Source: Rhodothermales bacterium
Lineage (GTDB): Bacteria; Bacteroidota; Rhodothermia; Rhodothermales; VXPQ01
DNA: 64,000 bases
Direction: 5' to 3'
NCBI GenBank assembly: GCA_022821845.1
Contig: JAJECT010000035.1
Location: forward strand, 62,001 to 126,000
Shown here piece by piece: positions 1-9,278 of the stretch. The notes under the pieces were generated by a model. It was not told where the DNA came from and searched no databases. It was given only the letters and a program-made list of their open reading frames with translations. How positions within the stretch are numbered: the first letter of the stretch is position 1; every line of letters begins with the position of its first letter. The position numbers were made by a program, and so were the translations under genes.

Positions 1-1
1 G

Positions 2-502
2 CTGTGGCTTTTTCTCCCGCAGTCCATCGAAATACGGCAACAGGGCTTTTTGTGGGCCAACGACCTTTCTGCCCCGGACGCCATTTTGCAGTTGCCGTTT
101 ACTATTCCGTTCTACGGGGACTTCGTGGCGGGCTTCACGCTGCTCATGGGCATTTCCATGGTGGTTCAGATGCGCATTCAGGCCGCGCCTTCCTCCAACC
201 CGCAAATGAAGATGTTCACCTATTTGATGCCGGTGATGATCTTCGCCATTTTCAACCGCTTTGCGTCCGGGCTGAGCCTGTACTACCTTGTGTATAACGT
301 GGTGACCGCCGTGCAGCAGAAGATCATCAATCGGCATATTGCGGCGGCGAAGGAGGAAGAAAACGACAGCCCTGCGTCGAAAAACCAGCGCAAAAAACCC
401 TCTGCCCGCGGCAAGAAACCGAGCCCGCTTCTTTCCCGGCCAGGCAAGGCCAAATTGGCCCGGCGGCCCGGCGGCCCCCGTACCACCGGGCGGCGCAAGT
501 AA
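2..502 (+). CDS. yidC: Membrane protein insertase YidC, C-terminal part (cut by window edge)
   Basis: The gene runs in from the left edge, so only the last 166 codons are present. YidC (Oxa1 family) inserts and folds inner-membrane proteins, alone or with SecYEG. The frame is open from base 2 and reads SIEIRQQGFLWANDLSAPD, typical of the conserved core, then hydrophobic segments (GFTLLMGISMVVQM; YLMPVMIFAIFNRFASGLSLYY) that match the last membrane helices. The tail is Lys/Arg-rich (KKPSARGKKPSPLLSRPGKAK) and would bind ribosomes from the cytoplasm. mnmE follows 50 bases downstream on the same strand, the usual bacterial order. Certain apart from the missing start. Confidence 0.93.
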   Translation: MWLFLPQSIEIRQQGFLWANDLSAPDAILQLPFTIPFYGDFVAGFTLLMGISMVVQMRIQAAPSSNPQMKMFTYLMPVMIFAIFNRFASGLSLYYLVYNVVTAVQQKIINRHIAAAKEEENDSPASKNQRKKPSARGKKPSPLLSRPGKAKLARRPGGPRTTGRRK

Positions 503-552
503 GCGCGCCTTGCCGCAGGGCGGTTCGTTCGTCGCATCGCTTCTCCTGCGCC

Positions 553-1932
553 ATGCCAGTTTCCAGCGATACCATTGCCGCCATCGCCACGGCCCGGGGC
601 CGCGCCGCGCTGGGGATCGTGCGTATTTCCGGTCCCGAGGCGGTAGCCATCGCGTCCGCTTGTTTCGGAGGAGCGAATCTTGGCGAAGCCGCTTCGCATA
701 CGGCGCATGTGGGCTATGTGGCCCGCCGCGACGGAACGCGCATCGACCAGGTGGTGGCCACGGTGTTCCGGGCGCCCCGCTCGGCCACGGGAGAGGATGT
801 GGTGGAGTGCTCGTGCCACGGGGGCGATTTTGCGACCCGGCTTATTCTGAACCGCATGCTGGAGGCGGGCGCGCGCCTGGCCGCCCCTGGCGAATTTACC
901 CAGCGGGCGTTTCTGAACGGGAAGATGGACCTGGCGCAGGCCGAAGCCGTGGCCGACCTGATCCATGCGTCGTCGGCTCTGGCGCACCGGGTGTCCGTCT
1001 CGCACCTTCAGGGCCGCTATTCCGAGGCGCTGGCGGAGATTCGGGCGGGCCTGCTGGAACTCTGTGCGTACCTTGAACTCGAACTGGATTTTTCGGACGA
1101 GGACGTGGCGTTCGCCGACCGCGAGCGGCTGGAGGACCTGCTGGCGCGGAGCGAGCGCTTGCTGGACGAATTGCTCCGGTCCTGGCGGCTCGGGCGCCGC
1201 GTACGCGATGGGGTGCGCGTGGTTATCGCGGGGCGGCCCAATGCGGGAAAATCCACGTTGTTGAACGCCTTGCTGGGAAGCGATCGCGCCATTGTTAGCC
1301 CGACGCCCGGCACGACGCGGGACGAAGTGGAAGGCGAGACGGAGATAGGCGGCTTGCTGTTCCGGTTTACGGACACCGCGGGTTTGCGGGACGCGGCGGA
1401 CGCCATCGAGGCAGAAGGCGTATCCCGCGCCGAGCGCGCCATAGAGCGGAGCGACATACTGGTGTACGTATACGACGTTACGGCAGGCATGGACGCGGGC
1501 GAGCAAGCCTATATCGAGTCTGTGGCGAAGCGGGGCGCCCCCCCGGCGCTTCTGGTGGCGAACAAGACGGATTTGCTGGAGCAGGACGCGCCGCCTTCGG
1601 GTCGCGGCGTTTTGGCGCTGTCGGCCAGACAGGCATTCCGGGACGAGGCGGAGTTGCAGCCGCTGATTGCCTGCTTGCTCGAAACGGCCGGCGGCGATCT
1701 GAGCCTTTCCGAGGGGTCGCTTGTGGTGACGAACGAGCGGCATCGCAACCATTTGCGCAAGGCGCTTGATGCGGTGCAAACGGCCCGCCTGAACCTTGGG
1801 GCCGGAAGCGGGGGCGAACTGCTGGCGCTGGATTTGCGCGTGGCCTTGCACGAAATCGGGGCCATTACCGGCGAGATCACGAACGAAGATGTGCTGGATC
1901 AGATTTTCTCCCGATTTTGTATAGGGAAATAA
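553..1932 (+). CDS. mnmE: tRNA modification GTPase MnmE (TrmE)
   Basis: MnmE works with MnmG to put the carboxymethylaminomethyl group on wobble uridine 34 of certain tRNAs, using GTP and a folate one-carbon donor. The 459-aa product has the normal length. An N-terminal folate-binding domain (IAAIATARGRAALGIVRISG) precedes a G domain with G1 GRPNAGKST near residue 226, switch II DTAG near 273 and NKTD near 336. The C-terminal helical domain ends with the conserved FCIGK, whose Cys is needed for the modification. It lies between yidC and mnmG, and its 3' end overlaps only the non-coding lead of mnmG. The ATG at 553 fits the family N-terminus. Confidence 0.97.
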   Translation: MPVSSDTIAAIATARGRAALGIVRISGPEAVAIASACFGGANLGEAASHTAHVGYVARRDGTRIDQVVATVFRAPRSATGEDVVECSCHGGDFATRLILNRMLEAGARLAAPGEFTQRAFLNGKMDLAQAEAVADLIHASSALAHRVSVSHLQGRYSEALAEIRAGLLELCAYLELELDFSDEDVAFADRERLEDLLARSERLLDELLRSWRLGRRVRDGVRVVIAGRPNAGKSTLLNALLGSDRAIVSPTPGTTRDEVEGETEIGGLLFRFTDTAGLRDAADAIEAEGVSRAERAIERSDILVYVYDVTAGMDAGEQAYIESVAKRGAPPALLVANKTDLLEQDAPPSGRGVLALSARQAFRDEAELQPLIACLLETAGGDLSLSEGSLVVTNERHRNHLRKALDAVQTARLNLGAGSGGELLALDLRVALHEIGAITGEITNEDVLDQIFSRFCIGK

Positions 1933-2027
1933 CGGGAGCCATTGCCCGCCCTCCGGCGTTTTCTTGTATGCCTGTCCCTGGATTTTTCGCGGGCGCGCGC
2001 CGCGGAAGCGTATCGAAAACCAAAACC

Positions 2028-3938
2028 ATGCATCCTTTCGAGTACGACGTTATTGTGGTGGGTGGAGGCCATGCCGGCGCCGAGGCGGCTGCGGCCGCTG
2101 CCCGGATGGGCGCGCGTACGTTGCTCGTGACCATGAATCTGCAAACCATTGGGCAGATGTCGTGCAATCCGGCCATCGGCGGCATCGGCAAAGGGCATAT
2201 CGTGCGCGAAATCGACGCGCTCGGCGGCGTCATGGGCAAAGTGACTGATCGCGCCGGCATACAGTTCAGGATGTTGAACCAGCGGCGAGGACCCGCCGTA
2301 CAGGGGCCGCGCGCGCAATGCGACCGGGCCGCCTACGCGACCGCGGCGCGCGAAGAACTGGAACGTATTCCGGGCCTGTTTCTGCGGGCCGATATGGCTG
2401 TCGAAGTATGTACGGAAGCGGGGCGGACGACGGGAATCCGTACGAAGATCGGCCAGACATTCCGCGCCCCGACGGTCATTTTGACCAGCGGCACCTTTAT
2501 GAACGGCGTCATTCATATCGGCGAACGCCAGTACGGGGGCGGGCGCATGGGCGAGCGCGCCTCCACCGGGCTCACCGCATCGCTCGAAGGACTTGGTTTC
2601 GAGAGCGGGCGATTGAAAACCGGCACCCCGCCGCGCATCGACGGGCGCACGATCGACTACGACCGCCTGGAGGAGCAGCCGGGCGATCCGGCGGCCACGC
2701 CGTTTTCCTTTCTTACGGATCGGCTTCCGGAAGATCAGATATGTTGCTGGATTGCCTACACGTCCCCCGCCGTGCACGACGCGCTGCGGGAGGGATTCGA
2801 CCGGAGCCCCATGTTCGCCGGGCGGATCGGGGGCGCCGGACCCCGATATTGTCCGTCGATAGAGGATAAAATCGACCGATTCGCCGGGAAAGACCGCCAT
2901 CAGCTTTTCCTGGAGCCGGAAGGGCGGAATACGTATGAAGTGTACGTGAACGGCTTCTCGACCAGCTTGCCGGAAGAGGTGCAATTTGCTGCGCTGCGCA
3001 AGGTGGCGGGCCTCGAAAAAGCGCACATGCTGCGTCCCGGCTACGCCATCGAATACGATTATTTTCCTCCCTGGCAAATACGGTACAGCCTTGAAACGAA
3101 GCGCATTCGGGGATTGTTTTTCGCCGGGCAGATCAATGGCACGACGGGGTACGAGGAAGCCGCCGCGCAAGGACTCATGGCCGGGATCAACGCCGCGCGG
3201 CGGTTGCGGGGCGAAGACCCGGTCGTCCTGAAAAGGTCGGAGGCCTACATTGGCGTGCTCATCGACGATCTGGTGGCCAAGGGGACGGACGAACCCTATC
3301 GCATGTTTACTTCGCGGGCCGAGCATCGGCTGCTTTTGCGGCAGGACAATGCGGACCGCCGCTTGACGGCGCTCGGCCATGCGCTGGGCCTGGCGACGGA
3401 CGCGCGCTACGAACGGATGCGGACCCGGAAACAGGCCATCGAGGCCACGCGGGCGGCCATCGAATCGGCGTCCGTATCGCCGGATCTCGCGAATCCCTAC
3501 CTGGAACAGGCGGGTACGGACCCCATTCGCCGCCCCGAACGCCTTGCGCAGCTTGCGAAGCGGCCACAGGTCTCGCTGGAGGACCTGCTGGATTGCACAG
3601 GCCGCCGGGAAGAACTGGTTACCCCCGCGCCGGGACCCGTGTCCGTGGTCCGGGATGTCGAGATCGACCTTCGGTATGAAGGATACCTTGACCGCGAACG
3701 CGACATGGTGCGCAAGATGGAAGAGATGGAATCGCTTCGCCTTCCAGAGGATTTCGATTATGCGTCCGTCGAGCATATCGCCATGGAAGCGCGGGAAAAG
3801 TTGTCGAAAATCCGCCCGGAAAATCTGGGGCAAGCGTCGCGCATAAGCGGGGTCAGTCCCGCCGACGTGTCCGTGCTGCTGGTGATGTTGCGGAAGCGCC
3901 CGGCCCGGAAGCGGTCCGCCTCGCCCGTGGCCAGTTGA
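2028..3938 (+). CDS. mnmG: tRNA uridine-5-carboxymethylaminomethyl modification enzyme MnmG (GidA)
   Basis: MnmG is the FAD/NADH-dependent partner of MnmE in wobble-uridine modification. The frame is open upstream to 1917, but the family N-terminus is MHPFEYDVIVVGGGHAGAEA, which puts the ATG at 2028 and gives 636 aa, the normal size. Visible motifs are the FAD-binding GGGHAG, the NPAIGGIGKGH segment, a conserved cysteine region TMNLQTIGQMSCNP, and the second dinucleotide motif LTSGTFMNGVIHIGE. The C-terminal helical domain that contacts MnmE and tRNA is complete. rsmG starts 9 bases after the stop, so the two are probably cotranscribed. Confidence 0.97.
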   Translation: MHPFEYDVIVVGGGHAGAEAAAAAARMGARTLLVTMNLQTIGQMSCNPAIGGIGKGHIVREIDALGGVMGKVTDRAGIQFRMLNQRRGPAVQGPRAQCDRAAYATAAREELERIPGLFLRADMAVEVCTEAGRTTGIRTKIGQTFRAPTVILTSGTFMNGVIHIGERQYGGGRMGERASTGLTASLEGLGFESGRLKTGTPPRIDGRTIDYDRLEEQPGDPAATPFSFLTDRLPEDQICCWIAYTSPAVHDALREGFDRSPMFAGRIGGAGPRYCPSIEDKIDRFAGKDRHQLFLEPEGRNTYEVYVNGFSTSLPEEVQFAALRKVAGLEKAHMLRPGYAIEYDYFPPWQIRYSLETKRIRGLFFAGQINGTTGYEEAAAQGLMAGINAARRLRGEDPVVLKRSEAYIGVLIDDLVAKGTDEPYRMFTSRAEHRLLLRQDNADRRLTALGHALGLATDARYERMRTRKQAIEATRAAIESASVSPDLANPYLEQAGTDPIRRPERLAQLAKRPQVSLEDLLDCTGRREELVTPAPGPVSVVRDVEIDLRYEGYLDRERDMVRKMEEMESLRLPEDFDYASVEHIAMEAREKLSKIRPENLGQASRISGVSPADVSVLLVMLRKRPARKRSASPVAS

Positions 3939-3947
3939 GGGTTCTGC

Positions 3948-4610
3948 ATGTCCGGGGACCCTTTTCAGTCGTGGACGGACGAGCAGCGGCGCCTCCTCCA
4001 TGCGTACCAGGCGATGCTGCTTGATTTCAACCGCCGCGTCAATCTCGTTTCGCGGGGAGCCGATGCGGAAGCGGTCCGGATGCACTGCCGGCACGCCCTG
4101 TTTCTGACGCATCGCCGTTTTCCGCCCGGCGCCGTTCTGATCGATTGGGGGACCGGCGGCGGCCTTCCGGCGATTCCGCTGGCGATCGCCTGCCCGGATG
4201 TCCGGGTCGTCGCCGTAGACAAGGTCGAAAAGAAGGCGCAGGCGCTGCGCGCCATCATTCGCCGGCTCGGGCTTGCGAACGCCACGGTCTGGCGCGGCGC
4301 GGCCGAGGCTTTTTCCGCCGACGAACTGGCCCGATACGCCTCGGATTATGTCTATTCGGTGTCTCGGGCCGCGGCGCCCCTTCGGGACGTATGGGCATGG
4401 CATCGCCGCGTAGCCCGGCCTTGCGCGCGTCCGCCGGATGCGGGCGCCTGGCGTCCCGGCGCGCTGTGCCTGAAAGGGGGCGATCTGGCGGACGAAATAG
4501 CGTCCGTCGCCGCCGAGGCGGACGTCGAGCGGATCGATCTTGCGGATATGGATTCGCGCGCCTGGTTCCGGGACAAGGCGATTCTGGCCTGCACGCCCCG
4601 CAGCCGCTGA
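3948..4610 (+). CDS. rsmG: 16S rRNA (guanine-527-N7)-methyltransferase RsmG (GidB)
   Basis: RsmG methylates N7 of G527 in 16S rRNA using S-adenosylmethionine. The 220-aa protein starts with the family pattern of an N-terminal helix pair (LDFNRRVNLVSR) followed by the SAM-binding loop DWGTGGGLPAIPLAI and the acidic strand VVAVDKVEKKAQAL. The order mnmE-mnmG-rsmG is the classical origin-linked arrangement. The gene is convergent with mfd, whose stop lies 26 bases downstream. I saw no strong terminator in that gap. Confidence 0.95.
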   Translation: MSGDPFQSWTDEQRRLLHAYQAMLLDFNRRVNLVSRGADAEAVRMHCRHALFLTHRRFPPGAVLIDWGTGGGLPAIPLAIACPDVRVVAVDKVEKKAQALRAIIRRLGLANATVWRGAAEAFSADELARYASDYVYSVSRAAAPLRDVWAWHRRVARPCARPPDAGAWRPGALCLKGGDLADEIASVAAEADVERIDLADMDSRAWFRDKAILACTPRSR

Positions 4611-4636
4611 AATGTCCGGGTTTAATCGGCGTATTC

Positions 4637-7600
4637 CTATGCCGCTACGCTCGCGGCTTCGGGTTGTAGCCGCCGCAGCAGCGCGCAGGCGTCGGAAAGC
4701 TCGGGCACTTCCTGCACGATCGCCCGCACGGTCCGGCTCTTCGTTTCTTTCAGCACGTATCGCCGGTCCAGGTTGCTCAGCTCTTCCAGAAAGCGGTAGA
4801 AGAGGTGTTCGTGGAAATACGGATCGCTTTCTGCGGACGGCATGTACAGGAAAAGCCGTTCGTTTTTGAAAAGCACTCGCGGCAGGCGTAGCGACTGGCC
4901 AAGAAATTTCATTTCCGCGGCGATGAACAAGTGCCCTGCTTCGTCGGGCAGGTCGCCGAAACGGTCTTGCATTTCGTCCCGCAGCGTCTGTAGCGACGCA
5001 ATGTCTTCGGCTTCGCTGATGCGTCGGTAGATATTCAACCGTTCTACGTTGTTTGAGACGTAGCGCTCCGGGAGGAGGGCGTCTGCTTCGATATCCACCG
5101 CGGTTTCGGGGGCGGGCGGCGGCGCTTTGTCGTCCAGGGCGTCCGTAAATTCCTCGTTGCGGAGTTCCAGGACGGCCTCCTCCAGAATCTTGTGCCAGGT
5201 TTCAAAACCGATCTCGTCGATAAAGCCGCTCTGCTCGCCGCCCAGGAGATTTCCCGCGCCCCGGATATCCAGATCGCGCATGGCCAGGTTGAACCCGCTC
5301 CCGAGGTCCGAGAATTCTTCGACGGCTTGCAGCCGTTGTCGCGCTTCGCGCGTGAGTCCGTGGATGGACGCAACGAGCAGGTAGCAGAAGGCTTTTCGGT
5401 CCGAACGCCCGACGCGCCCGCGAAGCTGGTGCAGTTCGGCGAGGCCGAACCGGTCGGCCCGGTTGATGACGATCGTATTGGCGTTGGGTATGTCCAGGCC
5501 GTTCTCGATGATGCTGGTGCTTACGAGTACGTCGAATCGTCCGCCGATAAAATCCGCCATGACCCGTTCCAGCTCGCTGGATTTCATTTGCCCGTGCGCC
5601 GTTCGCATGCGTACGTTCGGGGCGATGAGGCGCAGGGTGTCCGCCATTTCGTCGATATTGCAGATGTTGTTGTGCAGAAAAAAGACCTGTCCGCCCCGGC
5701 TGACTTCGTACAGGATAGCGTCCCGGATCAGGTCCTTGTCGAAGGTGTGGATTTCCGTGTTGACCGGTTGCCGGTTCGGCGGCGGCGTGGCGACGAGCGA
5801 CAAATCCCGGGCGCCCAGCAGAGAGAACTGAAGCGTTCGGGGGATGGGCGTTGCGGTAAGGGTAAGCGTGTCCACTTCGGCCCGCAATTTCCGCAGGCGC
5901 TCCTTGACGGCGACCCCGAAGCGTTGCTCCTCGTCGATAATGAGCAGTCCCAGGTCTTTGAACCGGATATCCTGCGAGGTCAGCCGATGCGTACCCACCA
6001 CAATGTCCACGCCGCCTTCCGCGACGCGCCGGACAATCTGTTTTTGCTCGGCGGCGGAGCGAAAACGCGACAGCATGTCCACGTGCACCGGATATTTTTC
6101 CAGCCTTGTGGAGAAGGTTTTGAAATGTTGCGCGGCCAGGATGGTCGTAGGCGCGAGGATCGCCACTTGTTTTCCGTCCTGCGCCGCCTTGAACGCCGCC
6201 CGGACGGCGACTTCCGTTTTGCCGAACCCGACGTCTCCGCAGATCAGCCGATCCATGGGCGCCGCCGTTTCCATATCGGTTTTGACGGCGTCTGTGGCGG
6301 CGGTCTGGTCTGGCGTATCTTCGTAGCGGAACGAGGCTTCCATTTCCCGTTGCCAGATCGTGTCCGGCGAGAAAGCGATCCCGGCGGATTTTTTTCGCTT
6401 CGCGTAGAGCGCGATCAGGTCTCGCGCAATGTCCTTGACCTTGCTTTTGGCGCGGGATTTCGTTCGTTCCCATTGCCCGGAACCCAGTTTGGTGAGCGCG
6501 GGCGTCCGCCCGTCCTTGCCGGAGTACTTGTGGAGTTTGTGGAGCGCATTGACATTCACGTACAGGATGTCCTCGTCCCGAAACAGCACCTTGACGGATT
6601 CCTGCTGCTTTTCCCGCACCGTGATGCGATGCAACCCGGCGAAGCGTCCGATTCCGTAATCCACATGGACCACGAAATCGCCGGGCGAGAGATTTTTCAG
6701 CGCTTGCAGGCCCAGGCCGCCGTATCGCTTCTTTTGTCCGCGCACGGAGGGGCGGTGGTAGCGGTCGAATATTTGATGGTCTGTGTAGACGGCCAGGCCA
6801 AGCGAGGGAATTTCGAACCCTTCGTGCAGCGATTCAATGGAGATGCGGACGTTTTCCTGCGCCGTTTCGTCGTCGAGGAGTTCGGACAGGCGCGTCTCCT
6901 GTCCCCGGCTTTCGCAGAGGATGAAGGTGCGGGCGCTTCGTTCGGCATTGTTCAGGATGCGGGTGCGCAGCAGCCGGATATTTCCATTGAAATCCGGTTG
7001 CGGGGCGGCCTCGAACCGGAGGATGCGTTCGCCTGCGGCGGCGAACGAGCCAAGCAGGATCCGATTCCGGCGAAGCAAGGCCAGTTCGAAGGCTTCGCCA
7101 GAGAGATACCGCGTAGCGGGGGCGGGCGCCTCGGGATTTTCGCCGAGCGCATGGCGCCAGGCTTTTTCGGCGGCCTCGAACCGCTCGGCGGCGTACTCCG
7201 TCAGCCCTTTTTCGTCTGTCGTGACGAGCAGGGCGCGTTCGGGAAATTGGTCGAAGATCGATGCGCGCGTCACGGCGTCGGAGAGGTTGCCCTCCGTGTT
7301 TGGAACGAGGCGGGCCGTGGTCAGGCGGCTGACGGATCGTTGCGACCGGGGGTCGAATTCGCGCAGGGATTCGATGTCGTCGCCGAAGAATTCGGCCCGG
7401 ACGGGCCACGAACCGGCGAACGGATAGATGTCGAGGATGCCGCCGCGAAGCGCTATTTCTCCGGGCCGCTCCACGAACTCGACATGTTCGAAGCCCGATT
7501 CCACCAGCCGCTGCGCCAAGTCTTCTGGCGGAACTACCATGCCCGTAGCGATGGAAATCGTGCGGTTTCGGATCGTTTCCGCGGGCGGGGCCATTTCCGC

Positions 7601-8185
7601 AAGCGCCTCGACGCTCGTTACGACCAGGCCTCGGAATCCGTCGGCGATTTGTTGCAGTACATCGGTTCGGGCGATGATCGGGGCCAGATCATCCAGTTGT
7701 TCGTCGTCGTAGGGTTTGCGTTTCGTGGCCGGGAGCTGCAAGGCGCCTCCTTCTTCCTCGACCAGTTGGGCAATGTCGCCAAGCGCCCAGGCGGCTATTT
7801 CTTCGTTTGGCGCAATGTAGACGCAGAGCGCGTTCGACGCCTTGGCCGTTTCGTGGAGCCGCCCCAGCAGGAAGGACGAAACAGATCCGGCCAACCCTTT
7901 TATCTGAAGCGTGGAGGGGGCTTCGGGGTCTATTCGTTCGCACCATGCGGACGCCTCGCGGAAAACGTCCGTGGAGGCCAGTTGCCTGCGAATCGAAGCA
8001 AGAGCCACGGAAATGGGACAGGTTTTGGGCGGAAAAGACGCGAGCGGTTGTTGCGCCGTCGCACATGTGGTGCGCCGGGCGCGTCGAAAAACGAAAAACG
8101 GGCCGGGATGTTCGCGGAAAGGCGGGGGAAAGGGCTTTGTCGTCGCCTGCGATGCTTCGTATGCGCGGAAATCGGGAGTTTCCAT
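4637..8185 (-). CDS. mfd: Transcription-repair coupling factor Mfd
   Basis: Mfd removes RNA polymerase stalled at DNA lesions and recruits UvrA for nucleotide excision repair; uvrA is also in this window. The product is about 1182 aa from the ATG at 8185. Motifs in order: the UvrB-like N-terminal module, the RNA-polymerase-interacting domain (FVVHVDYGIGRFAGLHRITV), the translocase Walker A (CGDVGFGKTEVAVRAA), the DEEQ box (LIIDEEQRFG), motif VI (QLRGRVGRSDRKAFCYLL) and the C-terminal TRCF domain. The first 50 or so residues are low-similarity and Pro/Arg-rich, so the true start may be downstream. The ATG sits inside one copy of a 48-bp AT-rich repeat, which probably supplies its promoter. Confidence 0.96.
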   Translation of the reverse strand: METPDFRAYEASQATTKPFPPPFREHPGPFFVFRRARRTTCATAQQPLASFPPKTCPISVALASIRRQLASTDVFREASAWCERIDPEAPSTLQIKGLAGSVSSFLLGRLHETAKASNALCVYIAPNEEIAAWALGDIAQLVEEEGGALQLPATKRKPYDDEQLDDLAPIIARTDVLQQIADGFRGLVVTSVEALAEMAPPAETIRNRTISIATGMVVPPEDLAQRLVESGFEHVEFVERPGEIALRGGILDIYPFAGSWPVRAEFFGDDIESLREFDPRSQRSVSRLTTARLVPNTEGNLSDAVTRASIFDQFPERALLVTTDEKGLTEYAAERFEAAEKAWRHALGENPEAPAPATRYLSGEAFELALLRRNRILLGSFAAAGERILRFEAAPQPDFNGNIRLLRTRILNNAERSARTFILCESRGQETRLSELLDDETAQENVRISIESLHEGFEIPSLGLAVYTDHQIFDRYHRPSVRGQKKRYGGLGLQALKNLSPGDFVVHVDYGIGRFAGLHRITVREKQQESVKVLFRDEDILYVNVNALHKLHKYSGKDGRTPALTKLGSGQWERTKSRAKSKVKDIARDLIALYAKRKKSAGIAFSPDTIWQREMEASFRYEDTPDQTAATDAVKTDMETAAPMDRLICGDVGFGKTEVAVRAAFKAAQDGKQVAILAPTTILAAQHFKTFSTRLEKYPVHVDMLSRFRSAAEQKQIVRRVAEGGVDIVVGTHRLTSQDIRFKDLGLLIIDEEQRFGVAVKERLRKLRAEVDTLTLTATPIPRTLQFSLLGARDLSLVATPPPNRQPVNTEIHTFDKDLIRDAILYEVSRGGQVFFLHNNICNIDEMADTLRLIAPNVRMRTAHGQMKSSELERVMADFIGGRFDVLVSTSIIENGLDIPNANTIVINRADRFGLAELHQLRGRVGRSDRKAFCYLLVASIHGLTREARQRLQAVEEFSDLGSGFNLAMRDLDIRGAGNLLGGEQSGFIDEIGFETWHKILEEAVLELRNEEFTDALDDKAPPPAPETAVDIEADALLPERYVSNNVERLNIYRRISEAEDIASLQTLRDEMQDRFGDLPDEAGHLFIAAEMKFLGQSLRLPRVLFKNERLFLYMPSAESDPYFHEHLFYRFLEELSNLDRRYVLKETKSRTVRAIVQEVPELSDACALLRRLQPEAASVAA

Positions 8186-8230
8186 ATAGAGTTATTTTAT
8201 TCTATAATATTATATTTATTACTAAATTTA
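8183..8230 (+). repeat. AT-rich 48-bp direct repeat, copy A
   Basis: This segment matches 11861-11908 in the same orientation at 42 of 48 positions by eye; its last 22 bases are identical (core TATATTTATTACTAAATTTA). It covers the mfd start and the gap to the Type III Mod gene. The two copies bracket the restriction-modification block. It may be a repeated promoter or regulatory element, or the scar of an insertion. Which one cannot be told from the sequence alone. Confidence 0.6.
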
Positions 8231-8435
8231 TATTTTTGACTTTATGGGGCTGAAAATTACAGCGAGGCGGTGTTTGGCGCCGGGAAGCCGCGATTTTAAT
8301 CTTTCGCAAGGCGCCGGAATCGTCGCAAAACGGGTTGCGTGTCGATGGCGCAGGGCTTAATTTAGAGGACAAGCTTTACAGGCATTCTGTGGCGCCCGCG
8401 GGCAAAGCGCCGGAACACGTTGACAATAGATTTAG

Positions 8436-8442
8436 AGGAGGG
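8436..8442 (+). promoter_or_regulatory. Strong ribosome binding site for a TTG start
   Basis: AGGAGGG lies 5 bases before the TTG at 8448. It is one of the few good Shine-Dalgarno matches seen in the window and decides the start of the Mod gene. It also sets this gene apart from its neighbours, which mostly lack one, in line with an imported cassette. Confidence 0.6.
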
Positions 8443-8447
8443 ATCCT

Positions 8448-9278
8448 TTGCCGCGACTCCATTTCAAGGGCAAGGTTTTTGTCGAGAACCATCATCTGAC
8501 CGTGCCCTACCACGAGCTGCTGCCGGTGCGCGAGAAGGGGCTGAGCGAGAAGGCGAGCCTGCACGACAACCTGATCGTTCACGGCGACAACCTGGCCGCG
8601 CTCAAGTCTCTGTTGCCGACCTGGCACGGCAAGGTGAAGTGCGTCTACATCGATCCGCCCTACAATACGGGCAACGAGGGGTGGGCGTACAACGACAACG
8701 TGAATTCGCCGCTGATGCAGAACTGGTTGGGCGAGGTGGTGGACCGCGACGACCTGACCCGCCACGACAAGTGGTGCTGCATGATGCTGCCGCGCCTGAA
8801 GCTGCTGCGCGAACTGCTTGCGGAGGACGGCGCGATTTTCGTGTCCATCGACGACAACGAGGTGCATCATCTGCGCTGTCTCATGGACGATGTGTTCGGG
8901 GAGGAGAATTTTGTGGCTACCGCCATATGGCAGAAGGTCTTTTCCCCGAAGAACACTGCGAAGTACTTCTCGGAAGATCATGACTATGTGATGGCGTACG
9001 CACGCCGAATTGGGGCATGGCGACCCAATCTGATCATGCGTAGCGAGCGGGCGACTGGACGTTACAAGAATCCTGATGATGACGCTCGTGGGCCGTGGTC
9101 CTCCAGCGATTTGACGGCCCGGAATTTCTATGATCAGGGTACCTATGAGGTCACTAGTCCCTCTGGAAAGAAGTTCAAGCCGTCAGTGGGCAATTACTTT
9201 CGCGTATCTCCCGAAAAGTTCGCTTTCCAGCAGTTGCCCTTTCAGATATACGAAGTGATCGAGAGGCTGGACCGATGA
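8448..9278 (+). CDS. Type III restriction-modification methyltransferase (Mod), internally truncated
   Basis: Mod of a Type III system methylates adenine and provides target recognition for the Mod-Res complex. The 276-aa product has the N-terminal half of the family: the HGDNLAALKSLLP segment, catalytic motif IV VYIDPPYNTGNEGW with DPPY at residues 69-72, and LLAEDGAIFVSIDDNEVHHL. Family members are commonly 500-700 aa. Here the text runs from YFRVSPEKF straight into FQIYEVIERLDR and stops, so the target-recognition region and the C-terminal SAM-binding motif (FxGxG type) are missing. The res start overlaps its stop by 4 bases (ATGA), so the deletion kept the operon junction. The enzyme is probably inactive unless this is an assembly error. 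The TTG start is chosen from the strong RBS. Confidence 0.8.
   Translation: MPRLHFKGKVFVENHHLTVPYHELLPVREKGLSEKASLHDNLIVHGDNLAALKSLLPTWHGKVKCVYIDPPYNTGNEGWAYNDNVNSPLMQNWLGEVVDRDDLTRHDKWCCMMLPRLKLLRELLAEDGAIFVSIDDNEVHHLRCLMDDVFGEENFVATAIWQKVFSPKNTAKYFSEDHDYVMAYARRIGAWRPNLIMRSERATGRYKNPDDDARGPWSSSDLTARNFYDQGTYEVTSPSGKKFKPSVGNYFRVSPEKFAFQQLPFQIYEVIERLDR

Noticed and set aside
5192-8239. 1015-codon plus-strand ORF antisense to mfd
   Set aside because: It mirrors the codon pattern of mfd on the other strand, has no recognisable domains, and a GC-rich third position in the real gene explains the open frame.
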